Origin: Sphingobium psychrophilum
GTDB taxonomy: Bacteria > Pseudomonadota > Alphaproteobacteria > Sphingomonadales > Sphingomonadaceae
Assembly (NCBI RefSeq): GCF_012927105.1
Contig: NZ_JABBFV010000001.1
Span: 248,001-312,000, forward strand
Length of the DNA: 64,000 nt
Reading direction: 5' to 3'
Shown here: positions 17,591 to 25,438 of the stretch, in pieces
How the letters are laid out: the number at the start of each line of letters is the position of its first letter
Numbering within the stretch: position 1 is the first letter of the stretch
Position numbers and translations under genes: made by a program
The notes under the pieces: generated by a model
Database searches by the model: none
The model's input: only the letters and a program-made list of their open reading frames with translations
Told to the model about the DNA's origin: nothing

Positions 17591-18484
17591 TTGGATCATT
17601 CCGCGCCGCGCGCCCCGACTCATAGCGAAGCCGCTTTCGACCTTTATGGTCCTGCGATTCCCGATCGCCCTGTCCTGATTTCCGTCCCCCATGCGGCGCG
17701 CGACTATAGCGATGATTTGCTGGCCGCCGCGCGCGTGCCCTTGTCGATCCTGCATCGGCTGGAGGATCGCTGGGCCGATCTTCTGGTCCATCCGCTGATC
17801 GCGCAGGGTTTCACCGTTATAGTCGCCCGCGCGCCGCGTGCATTGATCGACCTCAACCGGCATGAGCGCGAGATCGATCCCGGCATGATCGCCGACCTCC
17901 CGCGCGACGCCGCGCTGCACAGCAGCGCGAAGCTGCGCGGCGGCCTCGGCCTTTTCCCGCGCCGCCTGCCGGGCGCACATGAATTGTGGCGCGGCCCGAT
18001 GCGCTGGGCGGAGGCGTGCAGCCGGATCGAGACGCTGCACCGGCCCTATCATGCGGCGCTGGGTCAGATGATGGCCGCCGCGCGCGACGCCCACGGCCAT
18101 GCGATCTTGATCGACATCCATTCCATGCCGCCGCTGGCGCCCACCGGTGCGGGACAGCCTGCGCCGGGCGTGGTGCTGGGGGATCGCTTCGGCCGCAGCG
18201 CATCGGGCCGGCTGATGACGCTGGCGGCCGATGTCGTGGCGAGCCATGGCCTCATCGTGGCGCAAAATCATCCCTATGCCGGCGACCATATGATCGACCG
18301 GCATGGCCGGCCCGATCATGGGTTGCACGCGCTCCAGGTGGAAATCGATCGGGTGCTGTATCTGGACGCGACGCTCGACCGGCCGGGGCCGGGCGTGGCG
18401 CGGATGCAGGCGGTCGTGACGCGCATGGCGCAAGCGTTGGCGGCCGAATTGCCGCGGGCGGGCTATGCGCTCGCCGCCGAATAG
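17591..18484 (+). CDS. N-formylglutamate amidohydrolase-family protein
   Basis: About 297 residues of the N-formylglutamate amidohydrolase (HutG/DUF-like) family, zinc hydrolases acting on N-formyl amino acids. Recognisable parts are PVLISVPHAARDYSDDLL, RAPRALIDLNRHEREIDPGM, HGHAILIDIHSMPP (metal/catalytic His and Asp), NHPYAGDHMIDRHGRPDHGLHALQVEIDR (substrate Arg/His/Glu). A TTG at 17591 lies 5 nt after AGGAG and is the best start; an ATG at 17570 has no ribosome site. No other histidine-utilisation genes are nearby, so the physiological substrate is open. Confidence 0.83.
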   Translation: MDHSAPRAPTHSEAAFDLYGPAIPDRPVLISVPHAARDYSDDLLAAARVPLSILHRLEDRWADLLVHPLIAQGFTVIVARAPRALIDLNRHEREIDPGMIADLPRDAALHSSAKLRGGLGLFPRRLPGAHELWRGPMRWAEACSRIETLHRPYHAALGQMMAAARDAHGHAILIDIHSMPPLAPTGAGQPAPGVVLGDRFGRSASGRLMTLAADVVASHGLIVAQNHPYAGDHMIDRHGRPDHGLHALQVEIDRVLYLDATLDRPGPGVARMQAVVTRMAQALAAELPRAGYALAAE

Positions 18485-18485
18485 G

Positions 18486-20414
18486 TCAACGGCCGGCTGC
18501 GATTACCCACCGCGCGCCTGCGGTGCTCAGATGATGCGAATCGAAATAGAGCGGCTTGCCGTCGCGTTCGATGGCACACGTGCCGGTCGGGCATAGCGCC
18601 GCGACAGGATCGATCAACGACACGCCGCGCGCCTGCCACCGGGCGAAGAGCGCGCGCAGGTGCCCGGTCCGGGCTTCCACATAGGCGCGGTCGATGCCGC
18701 GGGCTTGCTCCAGTTGCCCGGCCTGCGCCAGATGGGCCAAGCGGCGGGGCACGTCGAAGGGCTGGGGCGGGACGGGACCGATCAGCACCACCTGCCGCCC
18801 TAGCCCCCGGATCGCGGCGATGGTGCGGTCCAGCTGGCGCACGAAGGCGGTATCGTCGAAAACGCCATTGGCCCAGAAGGCGGCGAGATAGACGCGCCTG
18901 ATCCCCGGATCGGCGCGAATCGCATCATATGCCGCCTGGTTGGCGGCGGCGCAGCGCGTATCCTTCGCCTGATAGACCAGCACCGGCGGGCAACTGGACG
19001 TGGTGCGTTCGATCAGCGATCGACCCTGCGCCTTGGCGTCCAGCGACAAGGCATAGACCAGTTCGACGCCATGGCTGTCGCCCCACAGCATCGCGTCGGG
19101 CGGAACCGCCGCGCCAAGCATGCAAGGCGTCGCGTTGCGCATGAACGTGTCGTGGCATGACTTTCGCGTGGGTGCGAAATCCTGTTGCCCGGCCATCTGC
19201 GCCAGCACCCGCGGGGCGAAGCGCGACGGCCAGCCCCCCATCGCCAGCAGGGCCAGCGCCATGACGCAGAGCAGTCCCATCGCTGCGCCGGTGAACAGGA
19301 AGATCGCCCGCCTTGGCACGCGCTGCGAAACGCGGAAAGGGCGCTCGACAAAGCGCCAGGACAGCGTCCCCGCCAACAGCGACGCGGCGATGACCGCAAC
19401 CTGCGTACCCCCCGACAGCGGCAGGTCGGTCGCATATTCGGTGAAGACGATCAGCGGCCAATGCCACAGATAGAGCGAGTAGGAGATCAGGCCCAGGCCG
19501 ACCAGCGGACGCCAGCCCAGCATCCGCCCGATTCGCGTGCCCGGCGCGGCATGGATCAGTGCCGCAGAGCCCAGGACGGGGGGCAGGGCGGTGACGCCGG
19601 GGAAGGTCGTCGTGCGATCGTAAAGCGCCACCGCCAGCACTATCGCGACCAGCCCGCATCCCGCAATCGCCTCGCGTAGCCAGCGCGCGCGGACGACCGG
19701 CGCCGCGCCTAGCGCCAGCAAGGCCCCGGCGAACAATTCCCAGGCCCGCGTCGGCAACAGGTAGAAGGTGAAGCCGCTGGTGTCCCGCTGCATGACGATG
19801 GCAAGCGCCAGCGATCCGGCCGCGATGGCCGCGACGACCCCGGTGCGCCATCGCGGCGCATGGCGCGCCAGCAGCATCAGCAGGATCGGGAAGCCGATAT
19901 AATATTGCTCCTCCACCGCCAGCGACCAGGTGTGCAGTAACGGCTTCACGTCCGCGCCGCCGGAAAAATAGCCGGTGTCGGTGAAAAACCACAGGTTGGA
20001 GGCGAACAGGGTCGCGGCCAGCGCGGATCGCGGTACGCCTTCCAGGTCGCCGGGCAGGTAAAGCCAAGCCGCACAACCCAGCACGGCCATGATCATCAGC
20101 GCCAGCGCGGGCATGATCCGGCGGAAACGGCGTTCATAGAATCGGGCGAGCGAGAAGCGGCGGTCATCGACTTCGCGGGCGATGATGCCGGTAATCAGAT
20201 AGCCCGATATGACGAAGAAGATATCGACCCCTACATAGCCGCCCGAAAAACCCGGCACATGGGCGTGGAACAGCAGCACCGGCAGGATCGCGAGCGCGCG
20301 CAAGCCGTCTATGTCGCGGCGATACCGCCCGGTGGCATGAGGGGCGTTGGCGGTCCCATCCGCCGGTCCCGAAGCTGGCGCTGGTCCGTGCATGGAGTCG
20401 GGCTTAACCGCCAA
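18486..20414 (-). CDS. Membrane acyltransferase-3 with C-terminal SGNH domain
   Basis: A 642-residue OafA/YrhL-like enzyme that O-acetylates a cell-surface glycan. The acyltransferase-3 domain (residues ~30-370) has RYRRDIDGLRALAILPVLLFH with the catalytic-type His, YVGVDIFFVISGYLITGII, FYERRFRRIMPAL and about ten membrane helices. The periplasmic SGNH domain has MLWGDSHGVELV (block I) and SHHLSTAGARWV (Asp-x-x-His block V). Target could be lipopolysaccharide, exopolysaccharide (for example sphingan) or peptidoglycan. It faces the amidohydrolase gene tail to tail with one base between stops. Confidence 0.88.
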   Translation of the reverse strand: MAVKPDSMHGPAPASGPADGTANAPHATGRYRRDIDGLRALAILPVLLFHAHVPGFSGGYVGVDIFFVISGYLITGIIAREVDDRRFSLARFYERRFRRIMPALALMIMAVLGCAAWLYLPGDLEGVPRSALAATLFASNLWFFTDTGYFSGGADVKPLLHTWSLAVEEQYYIGFPILLMLLARHAPRWRTGVVAAIAAGSLALAIVMQRDTSGFTFYLLPTRAWELFAGALLALGAAPVVRARWLREAIAGCGLVAIVLAVALYDRTTTFPGVTALPPVLGSAALIHAAPGTRIGRMLGWRPLVGLGLISYSLYLWHWPLIVFTEYATDLPLSGGTQVAVIAASLLAGTLSWRFVERPFRVSQRVPRRAIFLFTGAAMGLLCVMALALLAMGGWPSRFAPRVLAQMAGQQDFAPTRKSCHDTFMRNATPCMLGAAVPPDAMLWGDSHGVELVYALSLDAKAQGRSLIERTTSSCPPVLVYQAKDTRCAAANQAAYDAIRADPGIRRVYLAAFWANGVFDDTAFVRQLDRTIAAIRGLGRQVVLIGPVPPQPFDVPRRLAHLAQAGQLEQARGIDRAYVEARTGHLRALFARWQARGVSLIDPVAALCPTGTCAIERDGKPLYFDSHHLSTAGARWVIAAGR

Positions 20415-20592
20415 GCCCTGACATTTGCTTTATGCGGGCGGGGGCGACTCGGACGCAGGCGACGATCGGGTGCCGGGCCATCACGGTGCCGCTATTTTCG
20501 GCAAGCGATTGCGGATTTTGCAATCGCGCTTTTGCCCTTCGCATTTGCGTAAATTCGGCCAGCAAGACAGAAAGACTGTGCCTTTCAGGCAT
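20404..20592 (-). CDS. Possible leader ORF before the acyltransferase
   Basis: A 62-codon frame whose ATG directly follows TTAGGAGAGG, an unusually good ribosome site. It ends 10 bases inside the acyltransferase gene, so it could be translationally coupled to it. The sequence (MPERHSLSVLLAEFTQMRR at the start) matches no family I know, and the amino-acid make-up is not distinctive. It could equally be a chance frame in a regulatory region. Confidence 0.35.
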   Translation of the reverse strand: MPERHSLSVLLAEFTQMRRAKARLQNPQSLAENSGTVMARHPIVACVRVAPARIKQMSGLGG

Positions 20593-20610
20593 CCTCTCCT
20601 AAAACTTTCG

Positions 20611-20638
20611 GGCCGATCTCGCGATCGGCCTTTTTTTT
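20611..20638 (+). terminator. Rightward rho-independent terminator without a rightward gene
   Basis: GGCCGATC (20611-20618) and GATCGGCC (20623-20630) form a perfect stem with a TCGC loop. Eight T follow. Both flanking protein genes are leftward, so this implies a rightward noncoding transcript from the 20.4-20.6 kb region. Confidence 0.8.
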
Positions 20639-20687
20639 GTCGCGGTGTTGGTCTAGAGGATCGTTGCTGCTCGGCGCGCCAACTATA

Positions 20688-20779
20688 ACAAGTTTCTGGA
20701 GAGGAGCCGCCGGTAAGACCGGCAAGGCGAGCCGAAGCATCAGGGGGATCGAGCGCACACCGCGCTCTCCCCCTTTTTT
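20688..20779 (+). ncRNA. Candidate small RNA with its own terminator
   Basis: A rightward structured stretch between two leftward genes. GCCGG-TAAGA-CCGGC (20709-20723) is a perfect small hairpin. It is followed by GGCAAGGCGAGCC and then a strong terminator at 20743-20779. An ACTATAAC at about 20681 could be a -10 element, placing the transcript start near 20690. I do not recognise a known RNA family or riboswitch, and no rightward gene follows. The exact 5' end is inferred. Confidence 0.45.
20743..20779 (+). terminator. Rightward rho-independent terminator
   Basis: GGGGGA-TC-GAGCGC pairs with GCGCTC-TCCCCC, a 12-bp stem with a 2-nt bulge and an ACACC loop. Six T follow. On the minus strand no T-run follows, so it does not serve the leftward fbp gene well. 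Confidence 0.85.
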
Positions 20780-20789
20780 CTTGCTTGGC

Positions 20790-21806
20790 TCAGGCGCTCG
20801 CCATTTCCTTGCCATAAGCGACCACCGCTTCGACTTCAGCCTTGTCCCCCAGCACCACGCCGACCCGCTGGTGCAGGCCGGTTGCGGGCACGTCCATGAT
20901 GGGCACGAAGCCGTCGCTCGATGCGCCGCCCGCCTGTTCGATCAGATAGCTCATCGGATTGGCTTCATACATCAGGCGCAGTTTCGCCTTGCCCGGATTG
21001 CGATGGTCATAGGGATATAGGAAGATGCCGCCGCGCTTGAGGATGCGATGCACGTCCGCCACCATGGAGGCGGTCCAGCGCATGTTGTAATCCTTGCCGC
21101 ACGGCCCCGCGCCGCCCGCGACGCGCTCGTCGATATAGCGGGTGATGGCGGGCGACCATTGGCGGCGGTTGGACATATTGATCGCAAATTCGCACTTGCC
21201 CTGGGGCATCTGCATGTCCGCGTCAGTCATGACCCAGCTGCCGACTTCCCGGTCCAACGTAAATTCATAGACGCCGGTGCCGACGCTCAGCACCAGCAGC
21301 GATTGCGGGCCATAGATGGCATAGCCTGCCGCGACCTGCTGACGGCCGTCCTGCAGGAAATCCTCTTCGGTCACTTCGCGGCCCGCGCAGGCGTCGGGGG
21401 CCTTGAGCACCGAGAATATGGTGCCGACGGACAGGTCGACGTCGATATTGCTGGACCCGTCGATCGGATCGAACAGCAGCAGATATTCGCCCTTGGGATA
21501 GCGATTGGGGATGAGGTGGATCGTCTCCATCTCTTCGGACGCCATCGCGGCCAGATGCCCGCCCCATTCATTGGCGTCCAGCAGCAGTTCGTTGGCGATC
21601 ACGTCCAGCTTCTTCTGGATTTCGCCCTGCACATTTTCGCTGTCCAGGCTGCCCAGCACTTCGCCCAACGCGCCCTTGCTGACCGCATGGCTGATCGTCT
21701 TGCAGGCGCGGGCGACGGTTTCGATCAGCAGGCGCAGTTCGGCGGGCAGGACATTGGCGTTGCGTTGCTGTTCGATCAGGAAACGGGTCAGGGTGGTTCG
21801 GGACAT
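20790..21806 (-). CDS. fbp: Fructose-1,6-bisphosphatase class I
   Basis: Hydrolyses fructose 1,6-bisphosphate in gluconeogenesis. The metal/phosphate signature [25 protein letters not shown] is near residues 112-136. [15 protein letters not shown] sequence appears as [39 protein letters not shown], the substrate-binding end of the family. With the ATG at 21806 the protein has 338 residues, normal for class I. The open frame to 21896 is not conserved. It is a single leftward gene between candidate small RNAs and a divergent terC. Confidence 0.95.
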   Translation of the reverse strand: MSRTTLTRFLIEQQRNANVLPAELRLLIETVARACKTISHAVSKGALGEVLGSLDSENVQGEIQKKLDVIANELLLDANEWGGHLAAMASEEMETIHLIPNRYPKGEYLLLFDPIDGSSNIDVDLSVGTIFSVLKAPDACAGREVTEEDFLQDGRQQVAAGYAIYGPQSLLVLSVGTGVYEFTLDREVGSWVMTDADMQMPQGKCEFAINMSNRRQWSPAITRYIDERVAGGAGPCGKDYNMRWTASMVADVHRILKRGGIFLYPYDHRNPGKAKLRLMYEANPMSYLIEQAGGASSDGFVPIMDVPATGLHQRVGVVLGDKAEVEAVVAYGKEMASA

Positions 21807-22026
21807 AGGCCGCCTTTCGCAAGAAATGTGGGACGCCGGGCAGGAAAGAGTGAATGCGCCCTTCGCTAGGACAGACGGCCAGCCTAGTCCAGCCATGGCC
21901 CCCTTTCAAACCGGCCTGTTAGCGCTGTCATGTTACAAAGCATGTATGAGGGAACCGGGCGCGCGGGATTTTGGTTTCGGGACCGTGCCGATCAGCAATA
22001 AGCATCAGCATTGAGCAAGGACCGAT

Positions 22027-22812
22027 ATGGACAGCCTGATTACCGCCTTCACCGACCCCACGGCCCTTGCCGCGCTGATCGCGCTGGTGGTGATGGAGGT
22101 GGTGCTGGGCATCGACAACCTCGTCTTCATTTCCATCCTGACCAACAAATTGCCGGAGGTGCAGCGGCCCAGGGCGCGCAAGATCGGCATCGGCCTTGCG
22201 CTGGGCATGCGGCTCGTCTTGCTCTCGATGATCGCCTGGATCGTCGGGCTGACCGCGCCGGTATTCGATCTGGGCATCAGTGGCCCGCTGGACCAGCATG
22301 GCGCGCCGACCTTCGAAACCGATTTTTCCTGGCGCGACCTGATCCTGATTGCAGGCGGCCTGTTCCTGATCTGGAAGGCGACCAAGGAAATCCATCATAC
22401 GGTGGACCCGGCCGGCGGCGACGATGTGCTGGACAAGAAAAGCGTGGCGACCATCACCTTCGGCGCGGCGATCACGCAGATCATCCTGCTCGACATGATC
22501 TTCTCGCTCGATTCGATCCTGACCGCAGTGGGCATGACCGATAATCTGGCGGTCATGTACATCGCCGTGATCGTGGCCGTGACGGTGATGCTGATCGCGG
22601 CCGACCCGCTGGCCAACTTCATTGCGCGCAACCCTACCGTGGTGATGCTGGCGCTCGGCTTCCTGCTGATGATCGGCGCGGTGCTGATCGCCGACGGCTT
22701 TGGCGTGCATGTGCCCAAGGGTTATATCTATGCGGCGATGGCCTTTTCGACGCTGGTGGAGTGCCTCAACATCTTCGCACGGCGGGCGCAGAAGCGGAAA
22801 AGCGCGCAGTAG
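22027..22812 (+). CDS. TerC-family integral membrane protein
   Basis: A 261-residue polytopic protein of the TerC/Alx/YoaE family, implicated in metal (often manganese) export or metallation of exported proteins. The two family motifs are [17 protein letters not shown] near residue 22 and [20 protein letters not shown] near residue 155, whose acidic residues lie in the membrane. Seven hydrophobic helices are visible. The DUF/CBS domains of YoaE-type proteins are absent. A 9-nt purine stretch ending in AAGGACC precedes the ATG. No tellurium-resistance neighbours. Confidence 0.9.
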   Translation: MDSLITAFTDPTALAALIALVVMEVVLGIDNLVFISILTNKLPEVQRPRARKIGIGLALGMRLVLLSMIAWIVGLTAPVFDLGISGPLDQHGAPTFETDFSWRDLILIAGGLFLIWKATKEIHHTVDPAGGDDVLDKKSVATITFGAAITQIILLDMIFSLDSILTAVGMTDNLAVMYIAVIVAVTVMLIAADPLANFIARNPTVVMLALGFLLMIGAVLIADGFGVHVPKGYIYAAMAFSTLVECLNIFARRAQKRKSAQ

Positions 22813-23014
22813 AAAGGCAGCGTGGAAGTGCACAAGGCTGGGGCGCGATGACTTTTGCTCTATGCAGTTCAACCTAAAGTCATCCGGCTCTAATTTTCGA
22901 GATAATGCTAAATCATCGTTTTGAAGAAATATTACCGACGCCAGTAAAATCATTAACCCTTTCAGCGCATCGTTGTACCAACTGGATAATGTATCGCTAA
23001 ATGTAAGGACATTT
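22813..23014. other. AT-richer intergenic segment
   Basis: About 200 bp between terC and a small orphan frame. Base composition is clearly more AT-rich than in neighbouring genes (for example the 22880-22990 stretch). TGGATAATG near 22984 resembles a -10 element for the downstream small gene. I see no gene or terminator in it. Confidence 0.5.
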
Positions 23015-23284
23015 ATGAGAGGGTGGGATTTCTTCTACTTTTCACGCCGTAGCAGGAAGCAACGATCAATGGCGGTTACGGCACATTTACCTGGATGTTC
23101 GGTAACATACTCTTTGTTGGCTGAAGAATTTGCGGAGCAGGCATCGCTCGCGATGGTTTGCGATGGGGCGACCTCCGCGCCGTCACGCAGCTATATCCTG
23201 GCCGGTCGTCTCCAGCGTTTCCGGACGTTGATGAACAAGAGCACCGCAAATCGTTGCCCCTCGAAGATCGTGCAGGTCGCGTGA
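23015..23284 (+). CDS. Orphan small protein (89 aa), unknown function
   Basis: The ATG at 23015 follows TAAGGACATTT, a good ribosome site. The product begins MRGWDFFYFSRRSRKQRSM (basic and aromatic) and ends in a basic Arg/Lys-rich half (LAGRLQRFRTLMNKSTANR). One Cys occurs in each of PGCSV, VCDG and RCPS. No family recognised. Codon use is less GC3-rich than in the surrounding genes, which suggests recent acquisition or a decaying fragment. The frame at 22973 adds 14 residues without support. Confidence 0.42.
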   Translation: MRGWDFFYFSRRSRKQRSMAVTAHLPGCSVTYSLLAEEFAEQASLAMVCDGATSAPSRSYILAGRLQRFRTLMNKSTANRCPSKIVQVA

Positions 23285-23470
23285 TCCCCATTTGAACTGC
23301 TCCGGCGCTGCCATACCATCCCTGGCAAACGTCTTCCTATTCCGCCGCTATCGAACGGTACGGATTATCGGTCGCCCCACAATGATGCAGGGCCACCCCG
23401 CTGCCGCCGTGTCTGGCACGCAATAGATCTCCAGGCCAGCAGCGGCAGAGGGACGAACGCCGCCTATTTC

Positions 23471-24841
23471 TCACGCGGCCGCGCGGCGCTCCTTCAGTTC
23501 TTCGTTCAGCATTTCGGCTAGCAGGAAGGCCAGTTCCAGGCTCTGCGCCGCGTTCAGACGCGGATCGCAATGGGTGTGGTAGCGGTCGGCCAACCCTTCG
23601 TCGGTTATGGCGATCGCGCCGCCGGTGCATTCCGTAACATTTTGCCCGGTCATCTCCGCATGGATACCGCCGCCGAAGCTGCCCTCCGCGCGATGCACGG
23701 CGAAGAAACCGCGCACCTCGGCCAGGATGCGCTCGAACGGGCGGGTCTTGTAGCCGTTCGCCGCCTTGACGACATTGCCGTGCATCGGGTCGCACGACCA
23801 GATCACCGGATGGCCTTCGCGCAGCACCGCGCGCACCAGTTTGGGCAGGCCGGCCTCGATCTTGTCATGGCCATAGCGGGTGATGAGCGTGATCCGCCCG
23901 GCTTCACGAGCGGGGTTCAGCGTGTCGAGCAGGCGCAGCAGCGCGTCCGGCTCCAGCGAAGGCCCGCATTTCAGGCCGATCGGATTGCCGATGCCGCGCA
24001 GATATTCGACATGGGCCGACCCTTCGAACCGGGTGCGGTCGCCGATCCACAGCATGTGCGCGGATGTGTCGTACCAGTCGCCTGTCAGCGAATCCTGCCG
24101 CGTCATCGCCTGTTCGAACGGCAGCAGCAGCGCTTCGTGGCTGGTGTAGAAGCTGGTTCCGCCAAGCTGCGGCACGGTTTCCGCCGACAGGCCGCAGGCG
24201 CGCATGAAGTCGAGTGCCTGGCCGATCTGGTCGGCCATCAGTTCGAACTTCGCGGCCCAAGGGCTGCGGCCCATGAAATCGAGCATCCAGCCATGCACCC
24301 GGTCCAGGCTGGCATAGCCGCCGGTCGAGAAGGCGCGCAGCAGGTTGAGCGTCGCGGCCGACTGGTTATAGGCCTGCACCATCCGCTGCGGGTCCGGCTC
24401 GCGCCCTTCCGCGGTGAAGGCGATGTCGTTGACATTGTCGCCACGATAGCTGGGCAGTTCGACCCCGCCGATCGTTTCGGTGTCAGCCGAACGGGGCTTG
24501 GCGAACTGGCCGGCCATGCGACCGACCTTCACCACAGGCAGCTTGGACGCGAAAGTCAGCACGACCGCCATCTGGAGCAACACGCGAAAGGTGTCGCGGA
24601 TGTTGTTCGGATGGAACTCCGCGAAGCTTTCCGCGCAGTCGCCGCCCTGCAACAGGAAGGCTTCGCCGTTGACGACCTTGGCCAGGTCGGTCTTCAGGTT
24701 GCGCGCTTCGCCCGCAAAGACGAGGGGCGGAAACTGGCCAAGCTGGGCTTCTACCGACGCCAATGCGCCTGCGTCCCGGTAAAAGGGCATCTGAATGCCC
24801 TTTTGGCTCCGCCAGCTATCCGGCGTCCACTTCGCCGCCAC
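23471..24841 (-). CDS. aroG: 3-deoxy-7-phosphoheptulonate synthase, class II
   Basis: First enzyme of the shikimate pathway, joining PEP and erythrose 4-phosphate. The class II (plant-like) signature is plain: [17 protein letters not shown] near the start, [43 protein letters not shown] sequence ([14 protein letters not shown]), [12 protein letters not shown], and [19 protein letters not shown] with metal residues. A GTG start at 24841 lies 7 nt after AAGGAG and gives 456 residues; an upstream ATG at 24859 lacks a site. A perfect 10-bp inverted repeat sits at codons 14-20. Confidence 0.93.
   Translation of the reverse strand: MAAKWTPDSWRSQKGIQMPFYRDAGALASVEAQLGQFPPLVFAGEARNLKTDLAKVVNGEAFLLQGGDCAESFAEFHPNNIRDTFRVLLQMAVVLTFASKLPVVKVGRMAGQFAKPRSADTETIGGVELPSYRGDNVNDIAFTAEGREPDPQRMVQAYNQSAATLNLLRAFSTGGYASLDRVHGWMLDFMGRSPWAAKFELMADQIGQALDFMRACGLSAETVPQLGGTSFYTSHEALLLPFEQAMTRQDSLTGDWYDTSAHMLWIGDRTRFEGSAHVEYLRGIGNPIGLKCGPSLEPDALLRLLDTLNPAREAGRITLITRYGHDKIEAGLPKLVRAVLREGHPVIWSCDPMHGNVVKAANGYKTRPFERILAEVRGFFAVHRAEGSFGGGIHAEMTGQNVTECTGGAIAITDEGLADRYHTHCDPRLNAAQSLELAFLLAEMLNEELKERRAAA
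24781..24804 (-). promoter_or_regulatory. Perfect hairpin inside the 5' coding part of aroG
   Basis: AAAAGGGCAT and ATGCCCTTTT form a perfect 10-bp inverted repeat with a 4-nt loop, 37-60 nt into the gene. In the mRNA the stem ends in UUUU and looks like an intrinsic terminator. The coded residues (QKGIQMPF) are conserved in class II enzymes, so both protein and RNA function could shape it. Confidence 0.4.
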
Positions 24842-24946
24842 GTCGAGTCTCCTTCGCATGTGATAAAATAGGGGGCGCACCTACGCTTGTCTGGGGGGCA
24901 AGGCAAGATTGTACCAGTTGGGCCATAGCGCTGCGCAATGATTTGT

Positions 24947-25294
24947 CTATTTCTGGCAGGGCCAGCGTTCGTTGAGCGCGACGCTGACGAGCAGCGAGGC
25001 GGGCGTCTTGCGCTGGTCGGGCCAGCGTTCGAGATAGGCGATGACGGTGCGCCGGGCATCGTCCGCACTCATCCGGTCGGGCCAGCAAACCGGGCGCGCC
25101 CGGCCGATGAACATGTCTTTGCGGATGCCATCGACCACGCCGACGATATAGGCGGTGCAAGCCAAGCTATATTCGGGTTCCTTGTTGCGGCATTTGGCGA
25201 GCAGGGTCGTGCCGGTTTCGAACATGAACGCCTGCGCCGCGACCGGGGTGGGGGACGCGGCGAGCAGGGACGTGGCGAGGAGGAGGCGCATCAT
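24947..25294 (-). CDS. Exported Rap1a/Tai-family protein
   Basis: A 115-residue periplasmic protein with a signal peptide ending near PVAAQA. The mature part matches the Rap1a/Tai fold known from type VI secretion immunity proteins: LLAKCRN, YSLACTAYIVGVVDGI, and CWPDRMSADDARRTVIAYLERWPDQR with C-terminal ALNERWPC. Four cysteines suggest disulfides. No amidase effector or type VI gene is nearby. In sphingomonads such proteins are usually solitary, so an immunity role is not supported here. Confidence 0.7.
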   Translation of the reverse strand: MMRLLLATSLLAASPTPVAAQAFMFETGTTLLAKCRNKEPEYSLACTAYIVGVVDGIRKDMFIGRARPVCWPDRMSADDARRTVIAYLERWPDQRKTPASLLVSVALNERWPCQK

Positions 25295-25335
25295 TCTTGT
25301 CTCTCACGGAAGAGTGCGAGTCTAGATCACGCCCC

Positions 25336-25432
25336 CCGTTCGTGTCGAGCGAAGTCGAGACACCGTTGCGCAGCGTTAGCCGCTTCTCGACCCTTCGACA
25401 GGCTCAGGACAGGCTTCGCTCGAAGCGAACGG
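25336..25432. repeat. Dispersed inverted repeat, copy 3
   Basis: About 97 bp between two leftward genes, directly after the b561-YceI gene. Ends CCGTTCG...CGAACGG with GTGTCGAGCGAAGTCGAGACAC at the left and CCTTCGACAGGCTCAGGACAGG with GCTTCGCTCGAAG at the right. The left part is nearly identical to the fragment inside coaBC. Confidence 0.85.
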
Positions 25433-25438
25433 AGGATG

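Noticed and set aside
20688..20779. Riboswitch for a downstream gene
   Set aside because: The structured RNA points rightward but the next gene on that strand is terC, over 1.2 kb away beyond the leftward fbp; no known aptamer pattern matched.
22027..22812. Tellurite-resistance operon
   Set aside because: Only a TerC-family membrane protein is present; terA, terB, terD and terE are absent.
23570..24871. 433-codon rightward open frame opposite the DAHP synthase
   Set aside because: Antisense shadow; the class II DAHP synthase on the minus strand is unmistakable.
24947..25294. Type VI secretion immunity gene
   Set aside because: The Rap1a/Tai fold matches, but no amidase effector or type VI genes are near, so only the fold is claimed.
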